Shown here: positions 52,572 to 63,660 of the stretch, in pieces
Layout: each line of letters begins with the position of its first letter
Position numbering within the stretch: the first letter of the stretch is position 1
Source: Emiliania huxleyi CCMP1516
Taxonomy: Eukaryota; Haptophyta; Isochrysidales; Noelaerhabdaceae
Assembly (NCBI RefSeq): GCF_000372725.1
Contig: NW_005201092.1
Span: forward strand, 88,303 to 152,302
Direction: 5' to 3'
DNA length: 64,000 nt
Translations under genes and position numbers: made by a program
The notes under the pieces: model-generated
The model's input: only the letters and a program-made list of their open reading frames with translations
Databases searched by the model: none
Told to the model about the DNA's origin: nothing

Positions 52572-53801
52572 GAGTCGCCGTCGATCGTGCAAGACTTCCA
52601 CCACGAACGATGTCCTCGCGACGGAGGACGCGCACCCACTGCGCGGCGGCGGAAGCCCCGGCGGGGACGACCTCGCCTGCCCCATTGGCACGATTCTCGA
52701 CCCCAAGCAAGGGCGCGATGGGTCTCTCCCGCCCGGCGGCTTCATTCACAACCTCTGCCGCGGCGACGCGGGCTGGCGAAAGGCCCGACGTGGCCGTTTT
52801 ACGTGCAGTCGGCGGTCCTGTCACTCTCGAAAGAAGAGTTTGGGGATGACCTCTCTGCGGACATCGCCATCGCCATCGATCCGACGCTCAAGTTTGCTGA
52901 GTGTGTGAGTGAGTATTCTTATGATTGCACAAGCAACACGATGGCACTACTCAGCGTCGAGCCTTGTGATAGGGGCGGTGCTTGCCGTGTTAAAGTGCGG
53001 CTGATGGTGGAGGCGTCAGGAGTTATACTTCGACCCTGTCGACGGGACGCCACCACGCCCCAACAGCTTCAGCAGCAACCGCCCGACTGGACGGCGTACA
53101 CTGATGGGTCGGAAGACGGAGGCAGGGCAGGATGGGCGTACGCCGTAGTCATGGGCGGGGACGGCATATGCGACGTGAATGCCATGCTCGTGACCGAAAG
53201 CTACGGCCCCGTCGTGACTAGCCCCGTACACGCCGCTTTCGTGGGGGCGCGGAAACACACCAATAACACGGCGGAGCTGTCAGCGCTTGCGGAGCTTTTT
53301 CGCTCACTACTCCACACGGCACCACGACCAGCAGGCTCACGAGGGGTGGTCCGAACGGACAGCGAGTACGCGATGGCGTGTGCGACGGGGAGAATCTCGC
53401 CGGGGGAGAACGCACAACTAGCGAGCTATCTTCGAGCAGCGTGGCGGCATTTAGCGTCGAGGCACGAAGTGACATGGAGACACGTCAAGGGGCACAGTGG
53501 TCATAAGTGGAACGACTACGTCGATAAGCAAGCCGACCTCGGCAGGAGCGGCGCGAGGGATTGCGGCGCGCCGGAGTGGCAAGACGAATCTGTCCCAACA
53601 GACGCAGACGACGGGGAGAGCAGCACCGTGGGCGACGACGTGGTTATTAACGGAGGAGGTACATCAACCATCCCACTCGACGACATCGGTGATGGGGCCT
53701 CTAGCTACGCCGATGACCCACCCGACTCCCCCGAAAACGAACCGCCGCCTAGCGCCCCGCCCTCGGGCCGCCTAAAGCCCCAGTCGTGGAGCAGGGGGTG
53801 A
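52572..53801 (+). CDS. RNase H type I ORF, probably retroelement-derived
   Basis: The frame is open from 52527, but TTTTCTCGCAG at 52561-52571 looks like an acceptor, so the exon may begin at 52572. The RNase H domain spans about residues 190-340, with all four acidic residues: YTDGSEDGGRAGWAY (D), NTAELSALAELF (E), VRTDSEYAMA (D), VKGHSGHKWNDYVDKQAD (H and D). The N-terminal 150 residues are unrecognised, and the C-terminal 80 are acidic and disordered. A normal RNase H1 would carry a hybrid-binding domain; none is seen. The hairpin-rich DNA downstream favours a retroelement origin. No RT follows within the next kilobase. Confidence 0.8.
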   Translation, partial: ESPSIVQDFHHERCPRDGGRAPTARRRKPRRGRPRLPHWHDSRPQARARWVSPARRLHSQPLPRRRGLAKGPTWPFYVQSAVLSLSKEEFGDDLSADIAIAIDPTLKFAECVSEYSYDCTSNTMALLSVEPCDRGGACRVKVRLMVEASGVILRPCRRDATTPQQLQQQPPDWTAYTDGSEDGGRAGWAYAVVMGGDGICDVNAMLVTESYGPVVTSPVHAAFVGARKHTNNTAELSALAELFRSLLHTAPRPAGSRGVVRTDSEYAMACATGRISPGENAQLASYLRAAWRHLASRHEVTWRHVKGHSGHKWNDYVDKQADLGRSGARDCGAPEWQDESVPTDADDGESSTVGDDVVINGGGTSTIPLDDIGDGASSYADDPPDSPENEPPPSAPPSGRLKPQSWSRG

Positions 53802-54009
53802 TATGGATTTCATACACGCCGAGCGCGCAGGCGCGACACATCGGAGACAATAAGGGGATCCGGCGTGAAAGAGCTATCGACATTGACGTTGACCCAGCCG
53901 ATTCCACCGACGTCGACGCCATCACCTCCGCGGCTACCGCGCTTTTGCTCGACGACACCGTGGAGAATCGCACCGAGGACCTTGCCGAGGCGATAGGCCG
54001 AATATCACT

Positions 54010-54420
54010 TTGGGCCCCGACTCCGCCCCCACCCCTCGGGGTGGGGGCACCCGCCCCTGTCGGGCACCGCTTGCGGCGCCTGGCAGGGGCACCCCCTGGG
54101 TGGGGGCCGGCGATTCCCATGCCGGCTCTCCGCCACAACCCCCGCCGGGAGGGAATCCCTGCTCACAGAAAAGGGCTTCGAGCCCTGCCTCGCGCACGCC
54201 CCTGGCGGGCGCTGCGGACCAGTTCCGCGAGCGCTCGTCAGCGGGTGGTGTGCGGTTCTTGCCGTAGTTCCTCTTCGGTCGCCTAGCCCCGGCGCCTTCT
54301 GTCGGACGCCTGCGTGTCACGAGTGCGAGCCGCTCGCGGTTCGTACGCCCGCTTGCGGGTTCGAGTGGCGGGCCATCCCGCTTGCGGGATGGCTTAGCGG
54401 GTTCGAGCCGTCACACATTG
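54010..54420 (+). repeat. Hairpin-rich tail after the RNase H ORF
   Basis: Successive self-complementary blocks: CCCCACCCCTCGGGGTGGGG (54028), GCCCCTG...CAGGGGC, AGGGCTTCGAGCCCT (54162), and GCCCGCTTGCGGGTTCGAG twice-related around 54350-54400. Dense hairpins like these are common in retroelement 3' ends. No ORF with meaning. Confidence 0.7.
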
Positions 54421-54868
54421 GCTGCCGGGGTGTGCCGAGGGGGGGCTGGGTGGGCGGTAAGCCGTCATTGCCCGACGCTGCTACCTTGCAGCGCTCTGGG
54501 TGGTAGTGGCGGCGCTCCAAGAGTGGTGCTCTTGGGAAGAGGTTCCTCCTTCCCCCCCCCCCCCCCCCGCAAGGCGCGAGACACACATTCTTGATACGAA
54601 ACCACGACCACACCAGTCGACTCGCATCGGTTGCCTCCATTAACGGCGGAGCTATTCTCGCGCCCACACCACACCTGGCTCCAACGTGGACACGCCCATA
54701 GCTGGGACACACACTCACTCAAGTTTGCTGGTACTCTCGGCGCCTTCACACAGCCACAGCGCCCGCCCCGCTCCGAAGCTCAAGTTTGCGAACGACTGTG
54801 CACGCTGTTTCCTGCACGCTGAGACGCTCTGGAGTCCTCTCGGTGCTCTCCATCTGAGAGGACCGTCC

Positions 54869-55424
54869 ATGCCGATCTGGGACTGGTTCAGGAAGGTCTC
54901 GGACGGCAAATCCGAGCGCCAATCCTCCGCCTCCGGCTGCACCGACGCCAGCTCCAGGCACAGCTCCAAGGACCCCTCCGAAAGGTACTCGAAGGCGAAT
55001 GCCCATCCGCTGCCGGCCCCGGCGGCGGGCGGGCGGCAGGCGGTCGACGACTGGAGGTCGACGGGCGGCAGCGACGTGACGAGCATGAGCAGCAGCTCCG
55101 ACGCCAGCTCAGGCTTTGGGTCGCCAAAGAGCCACGGAGGCGCGGCGACGGAGCCGATGCGGCAAAGCCCGATCTCGGAGGGCGGCGGCGCCTCCTCCTC
55201 GACAGGCACCTCCCCCGCCGCCTCCGCCGTCTGCTACCGCCAGCCTGCGACGAGCGCCGCCCCTTCCGGCCCATTAGGCGTCGGCGGAGGCGGCGACGGC
55301 GGCTCTGGCACCGCGACGGGCGAGGACGCGACGGGGGCAGAGTACGCGCCAAACTACGGACGGGGAGGGCGCGCGTTCGGCGAGGCCGGCGCCGTCGGCC
55401 CGGCGGGCGGGTGCGCGGGCGAAT

Positions 55425-55455
<31 letters not shown>

Positions 55456-55478
55456 GTTGGCCAGTCAGCAACGGTCAT

Positions 55479-55521
<43 letters not shown>

Positions 55522-57943
55522 GGCTGCGGCAGAGAAGTCGCTCGGCGGCGGCGTGGGGGTGGGGAGGACGCCGGGCGAGGGGTGGAGCGCGAGGCCGACG
55601 GCGGCGGTGCGGGCCGGCGCCGACAGCGGGCGGGACGAGTCTCTGGCCTACCGCGTGGTGAGCGCGGTCGTGGGAGGCGTCCAGTTCGAGGTCGACGCTC
55701 GCTACACGATGCGCAACGTCGTCGGGAAGGGCGCATACGGTATCGTCGCCGCCGCCGACGACGCTCTCGGCGGCGGCGGCGGCGGCGGCGGCGGAGGAGG
55801 AGGAGGAGGAGGAGGAGGAGGAGGAGGAGGCGCTGCCGACGCCGAGCGCTGCAACGCGGGCTGCGTCGCGGTCGAGACGATCTTCGAGCCGTTTGCGGAC
55901 CGGACGGAGAGAAAAAGAAATACGGGCGTCGTTTCTGTCTTCAGGTCAAGAAGATCTTCGACCCGTTCGCGGACCGGACGGACGCCAAGCGGCTGCTGCG
56001 GGAGGTGCGGCTGCTGCGCGTGCTCCGCCACCCCAACGTCCTGCAGCTGCTCGACATGCTGCCCTCGCCGTCCCTCTCCTGCAGCAACTGGCGCGACGTC
56101 TACCTGGTGACGCGGCTGTACGACACCAACCTCCACCGCGTGATCTACAGCGGCCAGCCGCTCTCGGACGAGCACGTGCAGTACATCCTCTGGCAGGCGC
56201 AATCTCCCCCATATCTCCGCCATATCTCCCCATATCTCCGCCATATCTCCGCCATCTCTCACCATGTCTCCCCATATCTCCCGCCAGGCCTTCCGCGCGC
56301 TCCGCTACCTGCATGCCGCCGGCGTGGTGCACCGCGCCCTGACGCCAACCAAGGGAAGTGTCTAGGAAGTGTCTAGGAAGTGTCTAGGCGTGGTGCACCG
56401 CGACATGAAGCCAACCAACATCCTGCTCAACCGCGACTGCGAGCTCGCCCTCGCCGACCTCGGCCTCGCGCGCTACATTGGCGCCGCCGCTGCCTGCGGC
56501 GCCGCCCCGCCCTCCCGCCGCTCTTCGGACGGCAGCATGCAGCCACCGCCGGGCGGCACTGGCGCGGGGCTCGGCTCGCTGACCAAGTACGTGGTCACGC
56601 GCTGGTACCGCGCGCCCGAGCTGCTCGTCCAGAACCAGAGGTACGACGCGGCGGTCGACATGTGGTCGCTATTATTATGATTATATATTATTATTATTAT
56701 TGTTAGGTACGATGCGGCGGTCGACATGTGGTCGCTGGGCTGCATCGCCGCGGAGCTGCTCGGCACACGCGCGCTCTTCCCAGGCGAGGACTCGCTGCAC
56801 CGCCTCACCCCCCGAGATTGGCCGAGATGACCCGAGATTGCCCGAGACTGCAGGCAAGGACTCGCTGCACCAGCTCAAGCTCATCATCGAGCGGCTCGGC
56901 GCGCCGTCCGCCGCCGAGCTCGCCCTCATCGAGAATGAGCAGGCCGTGCGCTACGTGGCGTCGCTGCGGCCTCGCGCAACCGAGCCAGCGACCGCCGCCA
57001 CCTACGGGTCCCCCGTCTTACCCAGCTGGCCGCCCGCCCGCAGGTGGAAGAAAGAAAAGAAAGCCCACCGTCTCCCGCTGGTAGGTCCCTCTTCCCGTTG
57101 GCGAACCCGCAGCTCCTCGACCTGATCCACCAGCTGCTCCAGTTCGACCCGCGCCGCCGCCCGACCGCCGCAGAGGCGCCGCGCCACCCGCACCTCCCCA
57201 CATCTCGCCACACCTCCCCGCATCTCCCCACATCTCCTCCACATCTCCCCACATCTCCCCACATCTCCCCACACCCCCCCACATATCTCCCCCCACCCCC
57301 CCACACCCCCCCACACCCCCCCACATCTCCCCACATCTCCTCCACATCTCCTGCCCATCTCCCCACATCCCCTCCACACCTCCCCACACCTCTCCACACC
57401 TCCCCACATCTCCCCACATCTCCCCGCAGGCGCTGCGCCACCCGTACCTCCCCACATCTCCCCACATCTCCTCCACATCTCCCCACATCTCCCCACATCT
57501 CCCCGCAGGCGCTGCGCCACCCGTACCTCCCCACACCTCCCCACATCTCCCCACATCTCCCCACATCTCCCCACATCTCCCCGCAGGCGCTGCGCCTCCC
57601 GTACCTCCCCACATCTCCCCACATCTCCCCACATCTCCCCGCAGGCGCTGCGCCACCCGTACCTCCCCACATCTCCCCACATCTCCCCACATCTCCCCGC
57701 AGGCGCTGCGCCACCCGTACCTCGCCGCGTACCGGGATGCGCCCGAGGAGGCGCTCGAAGTGCCCGTCATCGAGATGGACTTTGAGGGGCGCGGCGCAAG
57801 CAAGGAGGAGCTGCGCGCCCTCGTCTGGCAAGAGATGCTGCGCGTGCGCCAGCCAGGCTTTACGAGGAGGTGTGAACAGCGTCTCTGCACACCCCACTGC
57901 TGTGAATAGGCGCGTGCGGCAGCCAGAGCGATTCGCGAGCTGA
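54869..57943 (+). CDS. MAPK-like Ser/Thr protein kinase (9 exons) with TKY loop and DLG
   Basis: Exons 54869-55870, 55945-56196, 56288-56321, 56388-56640, 56707-56783, 56854-57043, 57085-57175, 57703-57839 and 57910-57943 total 2070 nt, exactly 690 codons. A Ser/Gly-rich disordered N-terminus (about 280 aa) precedes the kinase: [10 protein letters not shown], a poly-Gly insert, [18 protein letters not shown] (catalytic K336), [14 protein letters not shown] (D435), [10 protein letters not shown] (DLG for DFG), [17 protein letters not shown] (TKY where MAPKs have TEY/TDY), [13 protein letters not shown], and the C-lobe end [14 protein letters not shown]. It most resembles ERK/p38-type kinases, which relay phosphorylation signals in cytosol and nucleus. 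Six introns start with a copy of the next exon, and the intron at 57176 is amplified. Start chosen at MPIWDWFRK; the frame is open further upstream. Confidence 0.9.
57176..57722 (+). repeat. Amplified intron-exon unit in the kinase gene
   Basis: GCGCTGCGCCACCCGTACCT (first copy slightly changed) starts at 57176, 57430, 57509, 57587, 57645 and 57703. Copies are separated by (CCCCACATCT)n minisatellite ending CCCCGCAG. Spacing is 254, 79, 78, 58 and 58 bp. Only the last copy continues into coding sequence. Confidence 0.97.
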
Positions 57944-59261
57944 GCAGCGCGCCCGCCGCCCGCCCGCCCCACCTCAGCCGAGCCGGGATTGGCTGCGGCT
58001 GCGCGAGGCTTCGATGTGTCGCCGTCGAGGCTGCGGTGTTGCGCCGTGCGGCACCGCCGCAGCGGCAGATGCACGCAGTCACCCGCACACGCACCCCCGC
58101 CCTGGCGGCACACGCAAACCGCCGTGTGGCAGGGGATGCTGTTTCGGGGGAGACCTGGAGCCGCGCGGCGGACGTGCGGCGACAATCTCCGCCTAGTACT
58201 CCATACAGAGAGGCCGTTGGAGAGAGATTTGGGGGGGGGGGGTTGGAGAGATTCTACACGCGCCGTGAAGCGAGATGAGGCCGCGTCTTGCGTGGGCAAG
58301 CAGAGAGATGGCAGATGGGATGCGTACGCTAAGCGTTCTTGGAGGGAAGGTCTCAAGCTTCAACTTCTCACTGTCTCGCCATGAAAATTGCGTCACGCAG
58401 AAAACAAACGCAGTACGCAGATTCTGGTTTCTCTTTCTGCGCCCGGACTCTCTGCGAGAGCCCCGACGGGCCGAGACTGCGTCCGCCGGTCCGGTGTCCT
58501 GCCGTCTGCCGACGTGCGGGCGCCCCGTGTTCTCCGCCTCGACAGCACGAGCAACGTCCAACGAGATTGGCGACGAGAGAGGGGGCTGCGACGGAGCTCG
58601 GAGGAAAAAGGGGGCTGCCCCGAGAGCTTGAAGAGGACGGACATCAGTGATGACGAAACAGAAGCTAGCGCAGAAGAGAGCAGGGCAGACCCGGGGACTG
58701 GGGAGCCGGAGCGGACCCGAGGGAACGTTGGGAAGAGGCACGAGGAGGGCGGCGACCTCAACCGACTATGGAGGACACCCGTCACCAGTCGACGCAGAGC
58801 AGACGACGGTGAGGCGGAGCAGACGCGCAGGGCGAGACGAGGGAGGGAGCAGGATGTTGCGGAGATCAGCAGGAGGATGTACGACGAGATTAGGAGCAGC
58901 AGGGACCCGAGGGACCATGTGGAAGACGGCTAGTGCTAGTCCCCCATCGGGAGGACGACCCCGGCTAGTCGCCGACCACACCCACAAAGAACCCGGGTGT
59001 GTTCGATTGTAAAAAATCTGCCATAGGGCGCCCAGGGGCCGCCCCCGGCCGCCCGCGCGCACAAAAAAATACTCCTCCGCCCCGGACGCCCTCAGAAAAC
59101 AACATACTAGCCCCACAAGCGTCACGAGTTTACGAGAGTACTCAAAATAAATTCCTGGAGTGCCCGGCCGCGCCGGCAGCAGGCCGCCGTACGCGTAAGG
59201 CTGGATAGGCCGCCGCGATGGCCGGCAGTCTCCCGTGCCTCTCGCAGGCATCCCTGTGTAG
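57944..59261 (+). other. No confident gene; one Arg/Glu-rich ORF
   Basis: An open frame at 58388-58933 (181 codons) encodes a low-complexity Arg/Glu/Asp/Ser-rich sequence (EEKGGCPESLKRTDISDDET ... QDVAEISRRMYDEIRSSRDP). It could be a disordered or retroelement ORF1-type protein. No domain recognised. The segment 58990-59170 is rich in A runs. Confidence 0.3.
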
Positions 59262-59372
59262 TGCACTTGGAGCACTTGGAGTGCAGTCGGCAACCGCACA
59301 CCCAGGGCCGGGGAGCTGAGAAGCGCACCCAGCGGGCCGGATGATTGGCATCGGGTTGCATTAAAATTCTTT
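59262..59372 (+). repeat. Dispersed repeat, second copy, ending TTAAAATTCTTTT
   Basis: Matches 43012-43095; see that entry. The unique continuation GCATTAAAATTCTTTTAGCC resembles the AATTCTTT terminus of the LINE-like family. Confidence 0.8.
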
Positions 59373-59379
59373 TAGCCGG

Positions 59380-60407
59380 CGCGAGGCGGTGTGGCGCGAG
59401 CGCGCCGAGACGGCCGAGCATGCCGTGCGGCGGCGCGAGCAGACGAACGACGAGCAGCGACAGCGCAACAAGAGCCTGCGGCAGGACAACAAGCGGGCGA
59501 TGCGGGCGTTGCAGGATGCCAAAGCAGCGGCAGCGGCGGCGGAGGAGCGCGCCGAGGCGGCGGAGGCGCGTGCCGACGGCGCGGAGGCGGCGGCTAGGCA
59601 AGAGCTCCTGCGAAAGCGCACGCGCGACGCGGCCGAGGCCGAGCAGTGGCGGGAGCGGCTGCAGAGCGAGGTCATGGCTGACGCGCGCGAGACGTCGGCG
59701 GACTACCGGCTGACGGCGCTGGCGGCCGAGCGCAAGCGGGCGGAGGCGGAGGTTCGAGCGAAACGGGCGGCGGCGGAGCGCGATGCGGCGCAGAGTGAGG
59801 CTGGAGCACTCCGCAACAAGTGTAACGGCCTCTCCAGCCGCCTCGCCGCGTCGGATCGAGCGAACCGCGGCGCCGCAGCTGCTGACGTGCGCGCGGCGTC
59901 AGGTCGCCCCGCCCGAGGCCGACCGGCACCTCCTCAACCCGCTGCTTGCGCCGGGTGCTTCGGTCAAGAAGAGCAAGGGCACCGGGTGACCCGAGTAGAT
60001 GCTCCATAACACACCGCCCCGGCCCCGCCGGCCCCGGCCCGCCCAGCCCGCCCATGCCGTACCGCGCCTGACTCGGCCTTGCCCGTCGGCGGTCTAGGTA
60101 CGGCAAGGAGTCACTCAAGGCGCGCAAAGGGGCGAAGCGGACCGCCGTTCAGGCGGCCGGCCCCGCGCCGGGCCACATCATGTCGGGCGGCCGGCAGATG
60201 TTGGCCAAGAACCAGTCCGGCAAGCGCCTCACGAAGAGGCAGCTGCGGGCGCGCGACAAGCCGCCGACGTCGAGCAAGGCGCCGCGGTCGGGGCCGTCGC
60301 GGCAGCCGCCCCCGCGCCCGCAACGCGCTATTGCCGCCCGTGCGATCTACGCCGGCGCCGACTCGGACGCCGACTCCTCGGACGGCGACTCCGACACAGC
60401 GACCTGA
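59380..60407 (+). CDS. Coiled-coil protein with basic and acidic C-terminal segments
   Basis: From 59389 one frame encodes a long coiled coil (RERAETAEHAVRRREQTNDE ... DNKRAMRALQDAKAAAAAAE ... LTALAAERKRAEAEV). From about 59905 a second frame reads VAPPEADRHLLNPLLAPGAS, then VKKSKGTG. An intron GTGACC...TCTAG (ending 60097) joins it in frame to YGKESLKARKGAKRTAVQAA, GGRQMLAKNQSGKRLTKRQL and an acidic tail (GADSDADSSDGDSDTAT), stop at 60405-60407. The first frame change needs another intron or an indel. A scaffold or nucleic-acid-associated role is possible. Family not recognised. Confidence 0.5.
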
Positions 60408-61340
60408 GCTGCTCCGGCGGGTCCGACGATGAGTCGGATTGCGCTGGCTCGGACGTCGATGACGAGTAGGCGCCGGTGCCTGGGCGTGGGGGGGGCGCGG
60501 AGCGGCGGCGGCGATCGGGCGGCGTGCGCCCCGCTCGGTGTGTGGGGCGCGGAGGGCGCGGAGGGCGTGTGGGGGGTGCCGGCAGAGGTCTGTCTGGCGC
60601 CCGGGGCGTGGACCGACATGTTGTACTGTTGCATGATAGTCATGTTATATCGCCAGAACTCGACCCCCCGCGTCCGGGGGAGGTCTGGTTCGTCGAATAA
60701 ATAAGGTTTGGATAGGTTTTGGGGGCTTTGGACACCGAGAATGGTCATTTATTTTATCTGTAGGAGCCATAGCGACGTGCAGGTCGCGGGGGACGCCCGT
60801 CTGGCGGGACCCACGTCAGGGCCCAGCGCAGGAGGACGACACACCTACCGAGGTCAGGACTTCCGCTGCATGTCGCCCGACTCCGCGCGCACTTTCACCT
60901 CCCCCAGTGAGTCCCTCTGGGGTGGTGCCGGGTGTTGCCAGCCCGACACCGGTGTCGCGCAGCTCTGGGTCATCCTTGCATCAGGGAGAATCGGGGACTG
61001 CGTGGGGAGAGGGGCATGCGCGGGCTAGAGGCGCATGGGGAGAGCCCCAAGTCTGGAGCCCATCCCATGAGCTCTGCGCCCATCTGCCGGCTTAGCCGGG
61101 TGGGCGCGGCCCCCCCCCCCCCCATGGTACCCCAGCTCGCTTCAGCGGCCGTGGTGCGGGGGGAGCAAGCCACATCACAGCCCGCCAGATCTCACCCCAC
61201 CCCCTTGACGGAGTGGTTTGTGGGCCCCCCACCCGCCTCACGTCTCGCAAAGCTGGGGGCTCTGGTGGGGTGTGGGGGGGGGGGGAGGGGGTCAGAAAGG
61301 GGAGGGGACGGGCGCACACACCGGCCATTGAGTAGTCAGC
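60408..61340. other. No supported gene
   Basis: Open frames lack domain-like sequence. A C run (61111-61124) and a G run (61276-61287) are present. Confidence 0.5.
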
Positions 61341-61369
61341 CGCGGCCCCAGCCGACGCCGGCCCAGCCG

Positions 61370-61700
61370 CCGCCGCCCTTGCCGCCTTTGCCGCCCTTGC
61401 CGCCGACGCCTTTGCCGCCGCCGCCCTTGCCGCCGCCGCCCTTGCCGCCGACGCCCTTGCCGCCGACGCCCTTGCCGCCGACGCCCTTGCCGCCGACGCC
61501 CTTGCCGCCGACGCCCTTGCCGCCGACGCCCTTGCCGCCGACGCCCTTGCCGCCGACGCCCTTGCCGCCGACGCCCTTGCCGCCGACGCCCTTGCCGCCG
61601 ACGCCCTTGCCGCCGACGCCCTTGCCGCCGACGCCCTTGCCGCCGACGCCCTTGCCGCCGACGCCCTTGCCGCCGACGCCCTTGCCGCCGCCGCCGTAGC
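61370..61700. repeat. 15-bp minisatellite CCGCCGACGCCCTTG
   Basis: About 20 near-identical 15-bp units. Being a multiple of three, it stays open in all frames: PLPPT repeats on plus, GVGGK (elastin-like) repeats on minus from an ATG at 61734. I cannot show that either is expressed. Confidence 0.97.
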
Positions 61701-62004
61701 CGCCGCCGCCGTCGGCGGCAGTGAGGTCTGGCATCGCAGCGCCGGTCGTCTCGTCGAGGGCTACCTCTCGACTCTACTCCCGTGTCACAACGAAGCACGA
61801 GAGCGTGCACGACAGAGCGACGGCGCAGCACACTGCCGTCCAGTCGGCGAAGGGACGGCTGCTGCGCAAAGTGATCAGTTCTAATGAATGTTGAGCATGA
61901 TTACCTCCGCTCCCCTCTCAAGCCGAGCGCCGGAGACCCCCGGCTCCGGCAAACTAGTTCTTTTAGCCGGCAACCACAGCCTGCCGGGCCACGCGCGCAA
62001 CACG

Positions 62005-63660
62005 ATGGAGGCCCCACCCGCCGACGCCGAGCCCACGCCCGCGCCCGCCGCGCTGTCCGAGCCCGCCGACGCCGCGCCCGCGCCCGCGCCGTCCGCCGAC
62101 GAGCCCGCGCCGTCCCCGCCGGTCGCCGCGCCGGCGTCTGCAGCGGGGAGCGACGACGAGGATGACGACGAGGTTGCGCGGCGGAAGCGGCGGCGCGAAC
62201 GGTTCGCCAAGGAGCTGGCCGACAAGGAGCCGCTTCCCGCCGCCCCATCCGACAAGGAGAAGGAGCCGCCCGCCAAGCGCACCAGGCCCGCCGCCGACGC
62301 CGACCGGCCGCCGCCGCCCGAGCTCGCAGACTCGGAGCTGGTGGCGGAGGGCGCGAGGCCGGGCGAGCAGGTGCGGCGTTGCCTGCGCTGCCCAAAGGTG
62401 TTCGCCGCGCGCGACATCGCCTCCTTCAAGAACCACAAGTGCGTCGCTCGCGACTCTTCCGCCGCCGCCGGCGACGCCGCGGCGGCGGCGGCAAACGGCG
62501 GCGGCGGCAACGGGCACGGCGATCCCCTACGGGCAAAGGAGCCGAAGCTCATCAAGTGCTTCCTGTGCGGAGAGGAGGGGCACCGGCGGAAGGAGTGCCC
62601 TCAGCTCAAGGTGACGCCCCCTCCTCCTCCCTCCTCCCTGGCGCCTCTCCTCTCCTCCCTCGCCCCCGCCCGCCGCCTCTCTCCTCCCCCGCCTCTCTCC
62701 TCCCTCGCCCCCGCCCGCCGCCTCTCTCCTCCCCCGCCTCTCTCCTCCCTCGCCCCCGCCCGCCGCCTCTCTCCTCCCCCGCCTCTCTCCTCCCTCGCCC
62801 CCGCCCGCCGCTCCTTCGCCGCGGCCGTCCGTCTCGACGGCCCCACATCTCCCCACCCCTCCCCACCCCTCCCCACCCCTCCCCACCTCTCCCCACACCT
62901 CCCCACCTCTCCCCACCTCTCCCCACCTCTCCCCACCTCTCCCCACCTCTCCCCACCTCTCCCCACCTCTCCCCACCTCTCCCCACCTCTCCCCACCTCT
63001 TGCCACCTCTCACCAACTCTGGGCGTCCGTCCGCCTCGACTGCCCCGCCCTACCCTGGCCCTATCCCTATGCTCAGGTCCCACCCGCACGCCCGAAGCAC
63101 GACGACGGCGGCGGCGACGGCGGCGACGGCGGCGGCGACGACGGCGGCGACGCTGGCGAAGACGCTGAGGTGCGGAGACGCGGAGAGCCAGGGGGGGGTG
63201 GCGGGGCGGCGGCGGCGTCGGGTGCGGCGGTGAGGGCGGCGGCGGTGAGGGCGGCGGCGGTGAGGGCGGCGGCGGTGAGGGCGGCGGCGGTGAGGGTGGC
63301 GGTAAGGGGCGAGGGGCGGGCACCGGGGCGGCGGCGGTTGTGGCGGCAGCGGCGGCGGTGCGTGCTTGGCGGCGAGAGAACGGGGAGAGGGCGCGCGCGC
63401 GCGCGAACTCGGACTGGCGTTTGCCTCTGGCGGGGGGGGACGGGCGCGCGCGGCGGGAGATGCAAATCTCGCGCAATCTCGCCCCAGCTCCTCTCCCCCC
63501 CCCCCCCTCCCTCCCTCCTCTCCACGCCGGCACCTTAGGAGCTGCGCGAGCGGCAGGACAAGGCAGACAAGGGGCGGGAGAGGGCGGAGAAGGCGCCGCC
63601 GGCGGACGTGCCGGGCTCACTACTCGAGCAGGCGCGAGATTGCGCGAGATTGCCGTTGAG
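62005..63660 (+). CDS. Zinc-knuckle protein with acidic/basic N-terminus
   Basis: From ATG 62005: an Ala/Pro-rich start, an acidic patch (AAGSDDEDDDE) adjoining a basic one (ARRKRRRERFAKELADK), a C2HC-like segment CLRCPKVFAARDIASFKNHKC, then a CCHC zinc knuckle CFLCGEEGHRRKEC (CX2CX4HX4C). Exon 1 ends at 62610 (CTCAAG|GTGACG). A 466-bp repeat-filled intron follows, and exon 2 starts at 63077 (PPARPKHDDG). A later exon from about 63539 reads ELRERQDKADKGRERAEKAP to LLEQ, then meets another minisatellite. A CCHC knuckle normally binds single-stranded RNA or DNA. The 3' end is unresolved and may pass the window edge. Confidence 0.7.
62640..63010 (+). repeat. Intron repeats: 51-bp C-rich unit, then (CCCCACCTCT)n
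   Basis: Four units of about 51 bp (CTCCTCCCTCGCCCCCGCCC ...) followed by about 15 units of CCCCACCTCT, filling the zinc-knuckle intron. Confidence 0.93.

Noticed and set aside
60932-61734. PLPPT-repeat (plus) or GVGGK-repeat (minus) protein at the 15-bp minisatellite
   Set aside because: Both frames are open only because the unit is 15 bp; no start context, splice sites or flanking domain decides for either.
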